NCBI RefSeq assembly: GCF_004959935.1
Contig: NZ_SMYN01000002.1
Span: forward strand, 186,001 to 250,000
From: Falsirhodobacter xinxiangensis
GTDB lineage: Bacteria; Pseudomonadota; Alphaproteobacteria; Rhodobacterales; Rhodobacteraceae
Direction of reading: 5' to 3'
Length of the DNA stretch: 64,000 nucleotides
How positions within the stretch are numbered: the first letter of the stretch is position 1; each line of letters opens with the position of its first letter. Positions 35,101-44,095 of the stretch are shown piece by piece. The position numbers and the translations under genes were made by a program. A model generated the notes under the pieces. That model saw nothing but the letters and a program-made list of their open reading frames with translations. It was not told the DNA's origin and ran no database searches.

Positions 35101-37936
35101 GGGGGCCAGCCAGATCGTTCTGATGAATCCCAAGCCCGGCGTGACCATCACCGACACCACCGCGGACGAGGGCGGCGATCTTGCACTGGTCGCCGTGAAC
35201 CTGACCAATCCGGCTGCGGCGATCTTTCAGGTGAACGGGCTGGATGACGACATCACCGCACTGCGCGTGGCTTTCGGCAATCGGCCCGAGATCGTCGTCA
35301 CGCTCGACGGCAACGACCGCTTCACCGCCAACCTTGCGGGCATCCCGGCAGGTCCGGTGACGGCGGCGCTGACCGTCGTGGACGATGCGCTGAACACGGC
35401 AACCAAGAACCTGAACTTCACGGTTCCCGCCGCGCCCACCTATCAACCGCTGGTCACCATTCAGGCCGAGGATCGCACCCCCGGCGACGGCACCTCGGTG
35501 TCGATCCCGACCACCGGCGGGCAGATCGTGATCCGCGATGCCCAGAACCGCGAAACGGGCAGCCAGCCCGGCATGACCAACGGGCTTTGGAACGGTGCCT
35601 TCGGCACCGACGGTAACACCAACGGCAATGACGGTATCCCCGGTGGCTATGCAGATTTCGGATCGACGAACAACGATTACCTGACCTTCAGCTTCAACTC
35701 GGCAACCGCTGGCGCGGGGCTGCTGCGGTTCAGATATTCCAACGCCTCGGGCAACCGTCCGCTGGCTGTGGAGGTGAACGGCACCCCCGTTGGAACGCAG
35801 GCGTTCAACCCCACGGGCAGCTTCGCAACATGGGCGACGGTTGAACTTGCAGCGACGCTGAAGGCCGGGGTGAACACCGTCACGCTGCGCTCGACCGCCA
35901 ATACCGGGCCGAACATCGACCAGCTGGAGGTTCTGAAACAAGGTGGCGGTCAGCAGCCCACCGCTCCGAATGACGGCACCATGACCGTGGGCGGCGTCAC
36001 CTATGTCAAATACGAAGCCGAAAAGGCGATCTTTACCGGCGATCCTGCGATCGCGGGCGGTCGGGGCCAATCAGGCACGGGGTTCGTCGATTTCCTTGGC
36101 CCCGACACGGAAACGCTGACATGGACGGTTTCGGTCGCGCAGGCCGGCAACTACGGCATGGACGTGGTCTATGCCCTGGGCGCGGGCAAGGCCGCGCGGC
36201 CCATGGGGCTTTCCGTCAACGGCACGGCGCAATCGCCCTTGCCTTTCCCCGCCAACTCCAACGCGGGCGAGACGACTTGGGGCCCGCAAGCTGGCACGGT
36301 CAACCTGCCGGCCGGCATCAGCAAGATCACCATCACCGCACCGGGGGGTGTTGCGCCCAATGTCGACTACCTTCGCATCACGCAGAACCCGCTTGCGGGC
36401 GGCGCGACCAACCCCGCCGAAATCGACGGCTCGGGGCGCATCCAGTTGGAGACAACCAATGGCAGCGCCAAGATCGTCTCGCCCAACACGGTCGATTTCT
36501 TCTTCACGGTCGAGGATGACGGTCTTTACAAATTCGACACCGCCGCGAATGCAGGCGCGCCAAATGGCGGAACCCTGCGCTGGTATCTGAACGGGACCGA
36601 GGTCGGCCAGACCGGATATCCCGGCGCGAACGAAGTATCTGTCTTTGCCGATCTGGATGCCGGGCAGCAGTATCAGCTTCGCGTGGTGTCCGCGTCTGCG
36701 GGTGCGAATGCGCTGGATTATCTGGACGTGGCGACGCAGCCGGTGAACAACGCCGCCGACATTGCCGTGCAAAGCCTCGATTCCGCCTATTACGACGACC
36801 GGCTGCATTTCTCGTGGCTGGAGAATGCCGTGATGCCGGGCAATGCCGACCGCGACATGAAGGAAAACGCCAGCGTCCGCATCACCAATACCGGAACAGC
36901 GCCGCTGTCCGTGCTGTCGTCGCTGTTGGAAGGGCCGTTCAAACTGGCCAACCCGGCGGCGCTTCAGGGGCTGACCTTGGCCGCTGGCGCCTTTGCCACG
37001 GTCGAGGTTCTGTTCGATCGCAGCAAATACACGCCGCCGACTTCGAACGTGGACGGAACATCGACCGTGTTCGAGGGCAAGCTGAAGCTGGTGACAAACG
37101 ATGCCGACAGCCCAGTGGCCGAGGTCGATCTGGCCGGATTCTGGCAATCGAAATGGGAATCGGGGCAGGAGCCGAACGTCAACGAAATCTGGGGCATCTT
37201 TGGCTTCGGCAACCGGATCGAAGGGCTGAAGCTGACCGGCGGGGGCGAAAATTCGACGCTTTCGACCAAGGACGTCTATGCCAAGACTGACGATACCGAG
37301 ATCCTCTCGCCCTATTGGAAGATCGCGGATGGGGTCACCAATGCCCGCATCACCCAGATCGCCGCCTTTCACGGGCCGGGAGGCGCGACGATGGGCATCC
37401 ACAATCCCGACGCCAAGAACGGTACGATCAACTTCTGGAACCACCAGACCGCCGACAACCAGCGGCTTTTGCCGAACATGACCAACGAGACGACCTTTGC
37501 GACCAAGGTCTTCTCGCGCACCGATGTGCCGGATGGGTGGAAGGGGGACGACGTCTTCGGGATCAATGTCGCGGGCCTGTCCAGCGATCCGCGCCTGAAC
37601 CCGCGCGGCGGGGTGGAGGTGCCGGGCACGCAACAGGGCCATACGGTCAAGATATTCCAGGCGGTGGATGAAAGCGGCGCGGCGATCCCCAATGTTTTCC
37701 TCGGGATCATGGATTATACGGGCATCAACTATGACTATAACGACAACCTGTTCGTGATCGAAGGGGTGGCCCCCGTCGGCACCGGCCCATCGACGCCGAT
37801 CGGCGCGGCGGCTGCGATGATGGCGATGGACGAATTCCTGTTCCTGCCGTCAGCAGAGCTTGCGATCGCTCCGCTCGACACCCCGCCGGACGATCCGCTG
37901 CCCATTATCGCCGAAAGTCCCGACTACCTGCTCTGA
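32198..37936 (+). CDS. Giant multidomain carbohydrate-binding / beta-propeller protein
   Basis: 1912 residues. Approximate order: CBM6-like module 1-155; malectin-like module 165-362; Ig-like segment 380-508; beta-propeller 515-978 resembling PQQ sugar dehydrogenase folds (ATGVRNAYDLVWHSNGNLYVPTNG at 761-784); linker; CBM6-like modules 1085-1247 and 1268-1397; another CBM-like module 1410-1513; Hydin/ASPM-like segment 1520-1650; unrecognised C-terminal domain 1655-1860; acidic/hydrophobic tail ending ESPDYLL. There is no N-terminal signal peptide, so if it is exported, type I secretion by the C-terminal tail is the likely route. GGGAAGGG lies upstream of the ATG. Probably binds or modifies extracellular polysaccharide; activity is not proven. 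Confidence 0.8.
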   Translation: MKIEAETFSITDTDGDSAIRTPANPEPGATAANSGPGLEYDANRLRPGYEGTGYLDLGNDVGDRASFTYTAATAGTYELAFRYANGGSGDRPMAVTVGGVTQNVSFPSTGAPAATGWKTWAEATVDVTLAAGTNTITWANTTTNAPNLDHVDVNPADAGPVDPRDQIFFDPVAKINFQPPAGQTAQGLPSGYQTPSGFIADTGAAYGARGGGRSFGWVTEASVADGTANGTLASALPTGAAWYKGTVAGASNLQKTYAHFEYPSAGAAGARAWEMAVENGTYLVKASIGDTAGAFDSTYALRMEGQSAMPNWVPANPPSGSQAGGGFRSALVTKAVTVTDGRLTIDSIGGTNTEIQWLEVERIPDLTPTDNRPANADYSFFTAPVADSLADGQVSIAIGANGKLPVDIDPTSTLVVGVSLQGSGYRGPNIAYTDNVKLIETQTGAEVSVAVQVSGGADTLNIRPIDTLKENTSYTLKIENVLDLGNLGDPNAPLRQMQDLTTSFVTGTAPVIAPKEVAFDTVTVLNGFADGAGGFTAIELGRDGKLYAATITGEIHRWTVNEDGTLNKASKESLSLDYFDAPNGQRRGIVGFTFDPDDPRTIWITDNAPIPRESTAFNTPEFSGRISKIVLGEGQSFTGATAETYARNLPRSGGDHLTNSLEFRDNPSATGPDHLLYLTQGSNSAAGSPDSAWGARPERLLSASVLEIDPTRTPPAGGFNLQTEPSTSNPTYRAPSGFNANGTYPGFYNPFASDAVVKIYATGVRNAYDLVWHSNGNLYVPTNGTAAGGMTPDDPTQTAFDTSLVNAPKQFDYLFKVDKGGFYGHPNSLRKEYILNGGNPTAGKDPNEVVSGNDGDPLTNGYAVGVKPDADYDLRDIYSLGYNRSPNGAIEYQGNAFGATLKGALLVAQFSVGDNVRMLQLGEDGAVIGDDVLRRPNGAVINNFIDPLDIIENPLTGQLYLMTLNRATGASQIVLMNPKPGVTITDTTADEGGDLALVAVNLTNPAAAIFQVNGLDDDITALRVAFGNRPEIVVTLDGNDRFTANLAGIPAGPVTAALTVVDDALNTATKNLNFTVPAAPTYQPLVTIQAEDRTPGDGTSVSIPTTGGQIVIRDAQNRETGSQPGMTNGLWNGAFGTDGNTNGNDGIPGGYADFGSTNNDYLTFSFNSATAGAGLLRFRYSNASGNRPLAVEVNGTPVGTQAFNPTGSFATWATVELAATLKAGVNTVTLRSTANTGPNIDQLEVLKQGGGQQPTAPNDGTMTVGGVTYVKYEAEKAIFTGDPAIAGGRGQSGTGFVDFLGPDTETLTWTVSVAQAGNYGMDVVYALGAGKAARPMGLSVNGTAQSPLPFPANSNAGETTWGPQAGTVNLPAGISKITITAPGGVAPNVDYLRITQNPLAGGATNPAEIDGSGRIQLETTNGSAKIVSPNTVDFFFTVEDDGLYKFDTAANAGAPNGGTLRWYLNGTEVGQTGYPGANEVSVFADLDAGQQYQLRVVSASAGANALDYLDVATQPVNNAADIAVQSLDSAYYDDRLHFSWLENAVMPGNADRDMKENASVRITNTGTAPLSVLSSLLEGPFKLANPAALQGLTLAAGAFATVEVLFDRSKYTPPTSNVDGTSTVFEGKLKLVTNDADSPVAEVDLAGFWQSKWESGQEPNVNEIWGIFGFGNRIEGLKLTGGGENSTLSTKDVYAKTDDTEILSPYWKIADGVTNARITQIAAFHGPGGATMGIHNPDAKNGTINFWNHQTADNQRLLPNMTNETTFATKVFSRTDVPDGWKGDDVFGINVAGLSSDPRLNPRGGVEVPGTQQGHTVKIFQAVDESGAAIPNVFLGIMDYTGINYDYNDNLFVIEGVAPVGTGPSTPIGAAAAMMAMDEFLFLPSAELAIAPLDTPPDDPLPIIAESPDYLL

Positions 37937-37943
37937 CATATCC

Positions 37944-37967
37944 GGGGCGGCATTTGCATGCCGCCCC
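37944..37967 (+). terminator. Hairpin terminator after the giant gene
   Basis: GGGGCGGCAT, loop TTGC, ATGCCGCCCC: a perfect 10-bp stem starting 7 bases after the stop. No T-run follows, so it could be an imperfect intrinsic terminator or an mRNA-stabilising hairpin. Confidence 0.65.
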
Positions 37968-38193
37968 ATTCGGTTCCGCCGTCGATGACTTGCGTGAATC
38001 GCACACCCCGGGCAGCATTGCCCAGTGACGAGTGAGAGAGTTTCCCATGCCGGTGCCCTTTGCCGCGCCCGTTCACGCCCATTCAGCGGCGATGATGGCA
38101 ACCCGTTGCTTCAAAGTCCTGCCGATGGCCGACGCCTTTCCTCATGCGGAAAGACTTTCGGCATTTGTGATCTTCCCAAGGAGTATGTGACCA

Positions 38194-39033
38194 ATGCGCA
38201 GCATTACCGGGTGCCTTGCCCTGTCCCTGCTTTCCGTCATCCAGCCCGTTTGCGCATCGGCTGGAACCGTCAATTTCGTATATCTCAGCCCGTCCGACAA
38301 GGCGTATCGCGAGGATTACAATTCAGCCATAGAAACCGCAGTTTCCGATTTGACCGGATGGCTTGCCGCCAATCTGGACGGTCATAGGCTCAACACCAGC
38401 GAAGTCGTCTGGCGCCAGACCGAAAACCCGGCTGCATATTACCGTGGCGATGGTTCCGACCCGGCCGATCAGTATCAGTTCTGGAATTACGTCCTTCAGG
38501 ATGCGTTCGAGACGACGGGCGGGCGGTTCTACGACCCCGAGAACGTGTGGATCTACTATATCGATGCCGATCCCAATCCGGGGCAGACCGTCGGTGGCGG
38601 GGCAGGGGTCGCATTGATGCCTGCCAACGAATTGCGCGGCCTTGCGGGAGAGCCGCTTGTTCCCATCGATCCCGGCGACAGCACGGACAACACCGGCTTT
38701 GATCGCGGGGTGGGCGTGCTGGGCCATGAACTTGGACATGCGCTAGGGTTGCCGCATCCGCCGGGAAGTCCGGGCGGCGTCTTCGATTATTCGCTCATGT
38801 ACTATGGCTACCTCAATTTCCCCAACACCTACCTTCGGGATGTAGAGAAGGAACATCTGCTGGCGTCCGGTTTCTTCTCGGACCCGGCGCCGGTGCCGCT
38901 CCCGCTTTCGGGATGGATGCTTTCTGCGGGGCTCCTGTCGCTGTTCTGGCTCAGGCGTCCCGTAGGCCCGAGCGTAAGAAAACTCGCGCACGTATCGATG
39001 AAGCGGATTCACGTCTCGAATTCTGAATGTTAG
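38194..39033 (+). CDS. Secreted zinc metalloprotease with VPLPA-CTERM-like sorting signal
   Basis: 279 residues: Sec signal peptide (about 1-22), then a metzincin-type zinc site HELGHALGLPH (His178, His182, His188; Glu179 catalytic) and a methionine-turn candidate at SLMYYGY (Met202). The C-terminus has VPLPLSGW at 234-241, one hydrophobic segment and Arg-Arg at 254-255, the architecture of the VPLPA-CTERM sorting signals processed by exosortase-type enzymes in Rhodobacteraceae. Unusually, 24 more residues follow the Arg pair. No exosortase is in the window. AAGGAG lies 10 bases before the ATG. Confidence 0.8.
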   Translation: MRSITGCLALSLLSVIQPVCASAGTVNFVYLSPSDKAYREDYNSAIETAVSDLTGWLAANLDGHRLNTSEVVWRQTENPAAYYRGDGSDPADQYQFWNYVLQDAFETTGGRFYDPENVWIYYIDADPNPGQTVGGGAGVALMPANELRGLAGEPLVPIDPGDSTDNTGFDRGVGVLGHELGHALGLPHPPGSPGGVFDYSLMYYGYLNFPNTYLRDVEKEHLLASGFFSDPAPVPLPLSGWMLSAGLLSLFWLRRPVGPSVRKLAHVSMKRIHVSNSEC

Positions 39034-39036
39034 CTT

Positions 39037-39057
39037 CTGGCATGCCGAAAGTGCCAG
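39037..39057 (+). terminator. Weak hairpin after the metalloprotease gene
   Basis: CTGGCA, 9-base loop, TGCCAG, a few bases after the stop and without a T-run. A possible terminator between the convergent protease gene and the tRNA gene. Confidence 0.3.
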
Positions 39058-39132
39058 CCGGCCATGCCGCTGCAGCAAACGGTCGGGCTAGTCGCCAGCC
39101 TGATCGAGATGGCGGAATTGGACAGCTGAGAA

Positions 39133-39206
39133 TGGAGCGGGTGAAGGGAATCGAACCCTCGTATTCAGCTTGGGAAGCTGCTGCTCTACCATTGAGCTAC
39201 ACCCGC
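39133..39206 (-). tRNA. tRNA-Gly (anticodon CCC)
   Basis: 74 bases read on the minus strand, with the 3' CCA encoded. Acceptor GCGGGTG/CACCCGC pairs fully. The D arm is GCTC-AATGGTA-GAGC, the anticodon loop TTCCCAA with CCC at 39174-39172, and the T arm GAGGG-TTCGATT-CCCTT. Closest pattern is the bacterial glycine CCC tRNA (E. coli glyU). The anticodon stem has four pairs plus a G27/A43 mismatch. Confidence 0.95.
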
Positions 39207-39240
39207 GTCGGGGATGACCTAGCCGCTTGGAATGGCGACG

Positions 39241-39711
39241 TCAAGACTCGGGCAGGATCAACATGTCGATGACATGCACGACCCCATTCGACTGCCGAAG
39301 GTCCGCCGCCGCGATGCGTTGAGACTGCCCGCCCGAGCTTCGCAGCAGAACTTCGTCGCCCACACGTTGCATGGTCAAGGTGCAGCCACCCACGGTCCGC
39401 ACGATGCGGGATTGTCCGGGCTGCAACGTTGCTGCAAGCGCCTGCGTCGGAGCCATGTGGCAGGTCAAAAGCTCCACCAACTCTTCGCGGTCCAACTGTC
39501 CCAGCCCCGAAAGCCGAGAGAAGGCTGCGTCGGTCGGGGCGAAGATCGTATAAGGGCCGCGATTGCCAAGGGCGCGGTCGATGCCCGTCGCGTGCATCGT
39601 TGCCGCAAAGGTCCGGTGCTGCGCCGAATGGGCTGCAAAATCATAGACATTCTCGGCCACGGCCGGGAAGGCGAACAGGATCATGGCAGCGGCGAGGCGG
39701 AAGGGACGCAT
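39241..39711 (-). CDS. Secreted fasciclin (FAS1) domain protein
   Basis: 156 residues with a signal peptide (MRPFRLAAAMILFAFPAVA) and one FAS1 domain, recognisable by the H1 box GPYTIFAPTDAAFSRL and the H2 box NGVVHVIDMLILP at the very end. FAS1 domains mediate adhesion or matrix contacts; the bacterial role is uncertain. Two cysteines (in LLTCHMA and GGCTLTM) could form a disulfide. The start is set by GGAGAT upstream on the minus strand, rather than the longer open frame. Confidence 0.88.
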   Translation of the reverse strand: MRPFRLAAAMILFAFPAVAENVYDFAAHSAQHRTFAATMHATGIDRALGNRGPYTIFAPTDAAFSRLSGLGQLDREELVELLTCHMAPTQALAATLQPGQSRIVRTVGGCTLTMQRVGDEVLLRSSGGQSQRIAAADLRQSNGVVHVIDMLILPES

Positions 39712-39829
39712 CGGGAATCTCCGTCGGAACAACTTTGCCCAACGCGTGGCGGCGCTTCCGGTTCCACCCTTGCACAAGACAAGCGGCAGGTTTACGTTCG
39801 ATTTTAACCGAGAATTGGAGGGCGATCAC

Positions 39830-40942
39830 ATGGCGCCCGAGCGTCCCAGGGGTGCGGACGCGATCCCGGCGCAGCTTTCTGCGCGGGTAGAACCTTCCGC
39901 AACCCCGCCGGGGTCTTCGCTTTATGCGGCGCTTGACCTTGGCACGAACAGTTGCCGCATGTTGATTGCCCGGCCAAGGGGCAGTCATTTTCAGGTCGTG
40001 GACAGTTTTTCCAAGACCGTTCAACTTGGCCTTGGGCTGGAGGCATCCGGCCGGCTTTCGCGCGCCTCGATGGGGCGTACGGTGCAGGCGCTGCGCATCT
40101 GCAAGGGAAAGCTGGACAAGCATGGCGTGCGCCGCATGCGTCTGGTCGCGACCGAGGCGTGCCGCCGCGCGCGCAACGCCCGCGATTTCATTCGCATGGT
40201 GCGCCGTGAAACCGGCCTCGCGCTGGAGATCATCGCACCGGAGGAGGAAGCACGCCTTGCCGTCATCTCCTGCGCGCCATTGGTCAGCCCGAAGACCGAA
40301 CAGCTGCTGGTCGTCGATATCGGCGGCGGCTCGACCGAGCTTGTCTGGATCGACCTGTCCGACGTGTCGCCCGAAGATCGCCCACGGTCGATCATGGCGC
40401 TACGGACCGGGTTTTCAGGGCAGGATGGCGCGGCGCGGGTCGTGGACTGGATCTCGGTCCCACTCGGGGTTGCGACGCTCAAGGATCAGTTCGGTGATGT
40501 CGAGGACGATGCCGCACGTTTCGCCCTGATGAGCTGGTTCTTCGAGGAGAATCTGTCCAGCTTTTCACCCTATAACGCGAACAACCCGCGCGAGGGGTTT
40601 CAGATCATCGGAACCTCGGGGACGGTCACGACGGTCGCGGCGTCCTTCCTCGGCTTGCGGCGCTATGACCGCACCAAGGTTGACGGGCTGCACATGACCT
40701 CGGACCAGATCGACACGGTGATCCGGGACTATCTTGCGCTCGGCCCCGAAGGGCGGCGCAGCGATCCTCAGATCGGACGCGATCGGCACAGCCTGATCAT
40801 GTCGGGCGCGGCGATCCTTCAGGCCCTGATGCGCATCTGGCCCACCGACCGGCTTTCGGTCGCGGACCGGGGCCTGCGCGAGGGGCTTCTCTATGCACAG
40901 ATGAACGCGGATGGCGTTCTGGAAGACGGACCATTGAAATGA
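39830..40942 (+). CDS. Ppx/GppA family phosphatase
   Basis: 370-residue member of the exopolyphosphatase/guanosine pentaphosphatase family with an actin-like ATPase fold: [14 protein letters not shown] (phosphate 1 motif), [26 protein letters not shown] (phosphate 2 motif) and [12 protein letters not shown]. It has only the two N-terminal domains, as in short Ppx proteins, so it may act on polyphosphate and/or (p)ppGpp. Start 39830 follows GGAGG. Overlaps rlmE by four bases, an arrangement I recall as common in this family of organisms. Confidence 0.9.
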   Translation: MAPERPRGADAIPAQLSARVEPSATPPGSSLYAALDLGTNSCRMLIARPRGSHFQVVDSFSKTVQLGLGLEASGRLSRASMGRTVQALRICKGKLDKHGVRRMRLVATEACRRARNARDFIRMVRRETGLALEIIAPEEEARLAVISCAPLVSPKTEQLLVVDIGGGSTELVWIDLSDVSPEDRPRSIMALRTGFSGQDGAARVVDWISVPLGVATLKDQFGDVEDDAARFALMSWFFEENLSSFSPYNANNPREGFQIIGTSGTVTTVAASFLGLRRYDRTKVDGLHMTSDQIDTVIRDYLALGPEGRRSDPQIGRDRHSLIMSGAAILQALMRIWPTDRLSVADRGLREGLLYAQMNADGVLEDGPLK

Positions 40943-41649
40943 CGGAAAAGAACACTTCGGGCCGCGGGCAGCGCGATCTTCGCGTGCGGGTGAAGACGGC
41001 GAAGGGGCGCAAGCTGTCTTCGACGCTGTGGCTGGAGCGGCAGTTGAACGACCCCTATGTCGTGAAGGCGAAGAAGGAAGGCTACCGCGGTCGCGCCGCC
41101 TATAAGATTCTGGAACTGGATGACAAGTTCGGCTTTCTGAAGCCGGGTGCGCGCGTGGTCGATCTTGGCTGCGCGCCGGGTGGCTGGTGTCAGGTCGCCG
41201 TCGCGCGGGTGAATGCGCTGGGCGAGCGGTCGGCCAAGCAGGGCACGGTGCTGGGCGTCGATCTGCAAGAGGTGGAGCCGATCCCGGGCGCCGAAATCCA
41301 CCAGCTGGATTTCCTGTCCGACGATGCAGATATGCTGGTCAAGGGCTGGCTCGGCGGCGCGGCAGACGTGGTTATGAGCGACATGGCCGCAGCCAGTTCG
41401 GGCCACAAGGGCACGGATCACCTGCGCATCATCGCCCTGTGCGAGGCAGCAGCGGAGTTTGCGTTCGACGTGCTGGAGGAAGGGGGCACCTTCGTCGCCA
41501 AGGTTCTGGCAGGCGGTGCCGAGAATGAGCTTCAGCAGATTTTGAAGAAGAACTTCACCAAGGTCGCGAACGTGAAGCCGCCGGCGTCACGCTCCAATTC
41601 TTCGGAAAAGTTCGTCGTGGCTATGGGGTTCAGGGGGCGGCGGGCTTAA
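40939..41649 (+). CDS. rlmE: 23S rRNA (uridine-2'-O)-methyltransferase RlmE/FtsJ
   Basis: 236 residues. Methylates U2552 of 23S rRNA during late 50S assembly. SAM motif [15 protein letters not shown] near 74; further FtsJ motifs [34 protein letters not shown] and [12 protein letters not shown], giving the conserved K-D-K-E set. An N-terminal basic extension ([20 protein letters not shown]) fits RNA binding. Its TAA shares a TTAA palindrome with the stop of the convergent mepK-like gene. Confidence 0.95.
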   Translation: MTEKNTSGRGQRDLRVRVKTAKGRKLSSTLWLERQLNDPYVVKAKKEGYRGRAAYKILELDDKFGFLKPGARVVDLGCAPGGWCQVAVARVNALGERSAKQGTVLGVDLQEVEPIPGAEIHQLDFLSDDADMLVKGWLGGAADVVMSDMAAASSGHKGTDHLRIIALCEAAAEFAFDVLEEGGTFVAKVLAGGAENELQQILKKNFTKVANVKPPASRSNSSEKFVVAMGFRGRRA

Positions 41650-42215
41650 CCGCCCCAGCTCCGCACCGGGCCGCAATCCATGTGGACGAAGTTGGAGCGC
41701 GAATAACGCCCCACGCCGCCCGAGGAGCAGGCCTCCGCCGCGCGGGCCATCTGGCTGACCGACCGGGATTTCAGTCGCAGGTCGGCGGCCTGGCCGACCA
41801 TATGCAATGAATTGCGCGCAACGCCGCCCGAGCGGGACCGAAGCATGGCGTTGGTCTTGGGGCTGCGATATCCGGACAGAAGCATATAGGGTTCGGACAC
41901 ATCCATTAGGCGGTGGGACGCGGCCATGATGTCGATGGTTCGGGGGTCCATCTGGACCGTGTCGCTGGTCCGCCAGTCGCGCATGAAATGGTTGATCTCG
42001 CGCAGACCCTCGGGGATATACTCGCCTTCGATCCAATAGATCGTGTCGAGGCTTTCGCCGGTCCGGCCAGAATACATCTTGATTCGGCGAACGTCGCCAG
42101 CGCCGCGAAGGAAGCCGAACGCTTGCGATGTCGTGGGTGCTGCCACCACCATCGTTGCTGCGAATGCCCCCAGAAGCCCGCGTCGCGTCAGCCCCGGTAA
42201 GGATGATCCTGCCAT
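41646..42215 (-). CDS. DUF882/MepK-like murein endopeptidase
   Basis: 189 residues of the YcbK/MepK (peptidase M15-like) family. Twin-arginine type signal ([12 protein letters not shown]) and zinc-site motifs [25 protein letters not shown] and [10 protein letters not shown]. coli MepK cleaves the 3-3 cross-links made by L,D-transpeptidases; the divergent neighbour is such a transpeptidase, so the functional pairing of E. coli ycbB-ycbK is kept. I start at 42215, where the signal peptide begins, not at upstream in-frame starts. Confidence 0.9.
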   Translation of the reverse strand: MAGSSLPGLTRRGLLGAFAATMVVAAPTTSQAFGFLRGAGDVRRIKMYSGRTGESLDTIYWIEGEYIPEGLREINHFMRDWRTSDTVQMDPRTIDIMAASHRLMDVSEPYMLLSGYRSPKTNAMLRSRSGGVARNSLHMVGQAADLRLKSRSVSQMARAAEACSSGGVGRYSRSNFVHMDCGPVRSWGG

Positions 42216-42495
42216 TTTTGCCTGTCCCGCTTCGATCTTGCCACGTCTGTCTGTGCCGACAGTTCGTCTGCACTCTATGCCATAAGGCGCACGGATTCCC
42301 AAGATAGCGTTACGAAAAACGCGAGGGCGGGGTTGCGGATCGGCAGACAACCGCTGATGCCGGTGCGTGATGCATGTTCGTCACCGCAAGTTGCAGGAAT
42401 GTCACGCGCGCCATGGCCGCGAAACGGACTGCATGGACAGCGGTCCGGCGGTTGTAAATGATGACGTTGAAGCGATTTTTCCTTTGGGTTTTTCA

Positions 42496-44067
42496 ATGAC
42501 GCGGCGGCTGAGACTGGGACATGCCCTTTGGCTGATGATGGCTTTTCTGCCACCAAGCGCCGTCGTGGCGCAGGAGGCCGGGCTGGCCCAGGTCATCGCG
42601 AGCGCCGCCGGAAGCGGCGATCAGATCGCAAGATTCTATCAGGAGCGGCATTACGCGCCGCTTTGGACCGGCCCGGATGCGTCGGAACGGCGGCAAATCT
42701 TCCTTGATGCCATTGCGACCGCATCCGAACACGGCCTGCCCACATCGCGCTATGACGCCGCGGGGCTGATCGCACAGCTTCGGGCCGTCTACACCCCCGA
42801 CGATCTGGGGCGGGTCGAGATGGCGATCACCCGCGCCTTCCTTGCCTATGCCCATGACCTGCGGTCGGGGGCAATCGTTCCGGGCCGCGTCGATCCAACG
42901 ATCGTGCGCGATGTCAGCCATAGGGAGCCCCTTGCCGAACTCGCCGCGTTCGAGGCTGATCCGGCGGGGTTTCTGCGCAAGCTGCCGCCGCAGGACCCGG
43001 AATATGCGCGGCTGATGCGGGCGGCGCGGCTGCTGCGCTCCGCCGATTGGGGGCGCGCGGTCCCCGCATCGATCCTGCGGCCCGGCCAATCGGGCGCGAG
43101 CGTGGTCGCGCTGCGCGACCGTCTGATCGCCATGCGTTATCTGGGGCGCACCGCGGCCGCCACTTATGACACGCCGCTGCGCGAGGCCGTGGCACGTTTC
43201 CAGACGGATCACGCCCTTTCCGCCGACGGCATCGCGGGCGAGGCGACGCTTGCCGCGCTGAACATCGGCCCGGACGAGCGGTTGAAATCCGTCCTCGTCG
43301 CATTGGAGCGGCAACGCTGGATGAACGCGGATCGCGGCGCGCGGCACATCTGGGTGAACCTTGCCGATTTCACGACACAGATCGTGGACGGGGGCGAGGT
43401 CGTGTTCCAGACCCGTTCGGTCATCGGCAAGGAGGTTCCGGATCAACGCACGCCGGAATTTTCCGATGTCATGGATCACATGGTCATCAACCCCTCGTGG
43501 TTCGTGCCGCGATCGATCGTGACGCAGGAATACCTGCCGCAGCTTCAGCGCAATCGCAACGCGGTGTCGCATATCCATGTCGTCGATGCGAATGGACGGG
43601 TGGTGGATCGGGGGGCGGTCAATTTCGGCGCCTACACTGCGCGGACCTTCCCGTTTTCGATGCGCCAACCGCCATCCGACCGGAATGCGCTGGGCCTTGT
43701 GAAGTTCATGTTTCCCAACAAGTGGAACATCTATCTTCATGACACGCCATCGAAATCCCTGTTCGACAGGGCTGCACGCGCCTTCAGCCATGGCTGTGTG
43801 CGCTTGGCCGATCCGTTCGATTTCGCCTATGCTCTGCTGTCGGCGCAGGAGGCCGATCCCGAGGGGGCTTTCCGCAAGATCCTTGCCAGCCGCAAGGAAA
43901 CGCGGGTGAACCTTGCGCAGCCTGTGCCGGTGCATCTTGTCTATTTCACCGCGGTGGCGCCCGCGGTCGGGCAGATCAACTATCATCCCGACATCTATGG
44001 CCGCGATGCGGCGGTCTGGGATGCGCTGGACGCCGCCGGGGTGGCATTGCGCGAGGTTCAGGGTTAG
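42496..44067 (+). CDS. L,D-transpeptidase with peptidoglycan-binding domain (YcbB/LdtD type)
   Basis: 523 residues: signal peptide (MTRRLRLGHALWLMMAFLPPSAVVAQ), an N-terminal scaffold domain, a PG_binding_1 repeat (GASVVALRDRLIAMRYL...VARFQTDHALSADGIAGEATLAALN), then a YkuD catalytic domain with HIHVVD and SHGCVRLADP (catalytic Cys). Forms 3-3 cross-links in murein. Start 42496 is chosen because the signal peptide begins there, though no strong ribosome binding site is visible; in-frame starts at 42367 and 42433 cannot be excluded. Confidence 0.9.
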   Translation: MTRRLRLGHALWLMMAFLPPSAVVAQEAGLAQVIASAAGSGDQIARFYQERHYAPLWTGPDASERRQIFLDAIATASEHGLPTSRYDAAGLIAQLRAVYTPDDLGRVEMAITRAFLAYAHDLRSGAIVPGRVDPTIVRDVSHREPLAELAAFEADPAGFLRKLPPQDPEYARLMRAARLLRSADWGRAVPASILRPGQSGASVVALRDRLIAMRYLGRTAAATYDTPLREAVARFQTDHALSADGIAGEATLAALNIGPDERLKSVLVALERQRWMNADRGARHIWVNLADFTTQIVDGGEVVFQTRSVIGKEVPDQRTPEFSDVMDHMVINPSWFVPRSIVTQEYLPQLQRNRNAVSHIHVVDANGRVVDRGAVNFGAYTARTFPFSMRQPPSDRNALGLVKFMFPNKWNIYLHDTPSKSLFDRAARAFSHGCVRLADPFDFAYALLSAQEADPEGAFRKILASRKETRVNLAQPVPVHLVYFTAVAPAVGQINYHPDIYGRDAAVWDALDAAGVALREVQG

Positions 44068-44095
44068 ATCAGTTCCGTCAGTAACGGAGGTCCAC

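Noticed and set aside
32024-36070. 1348-codon open frame antisense to the giant carbohydrate-binding gene
   Set aside because: Low-complexity Arg/Gly-rich shadow translation; the plus-strand frame shows clear domain structure.
38955-39033. Treating the protease tail as proof of a sequencing frameshift
   Set aside because: The extended frame is open and could be real; without relatives to compare or read data this cannot be decided, so it is kept as a finding only.
24629-39206. Genomic island bounded by tRNA-Gly
   Set aside because: AT-rich gaps and accessory genes next to a tRNA invite this idea, but I found no integrase in the block and no copy of the tRNA 3' end at a left border.
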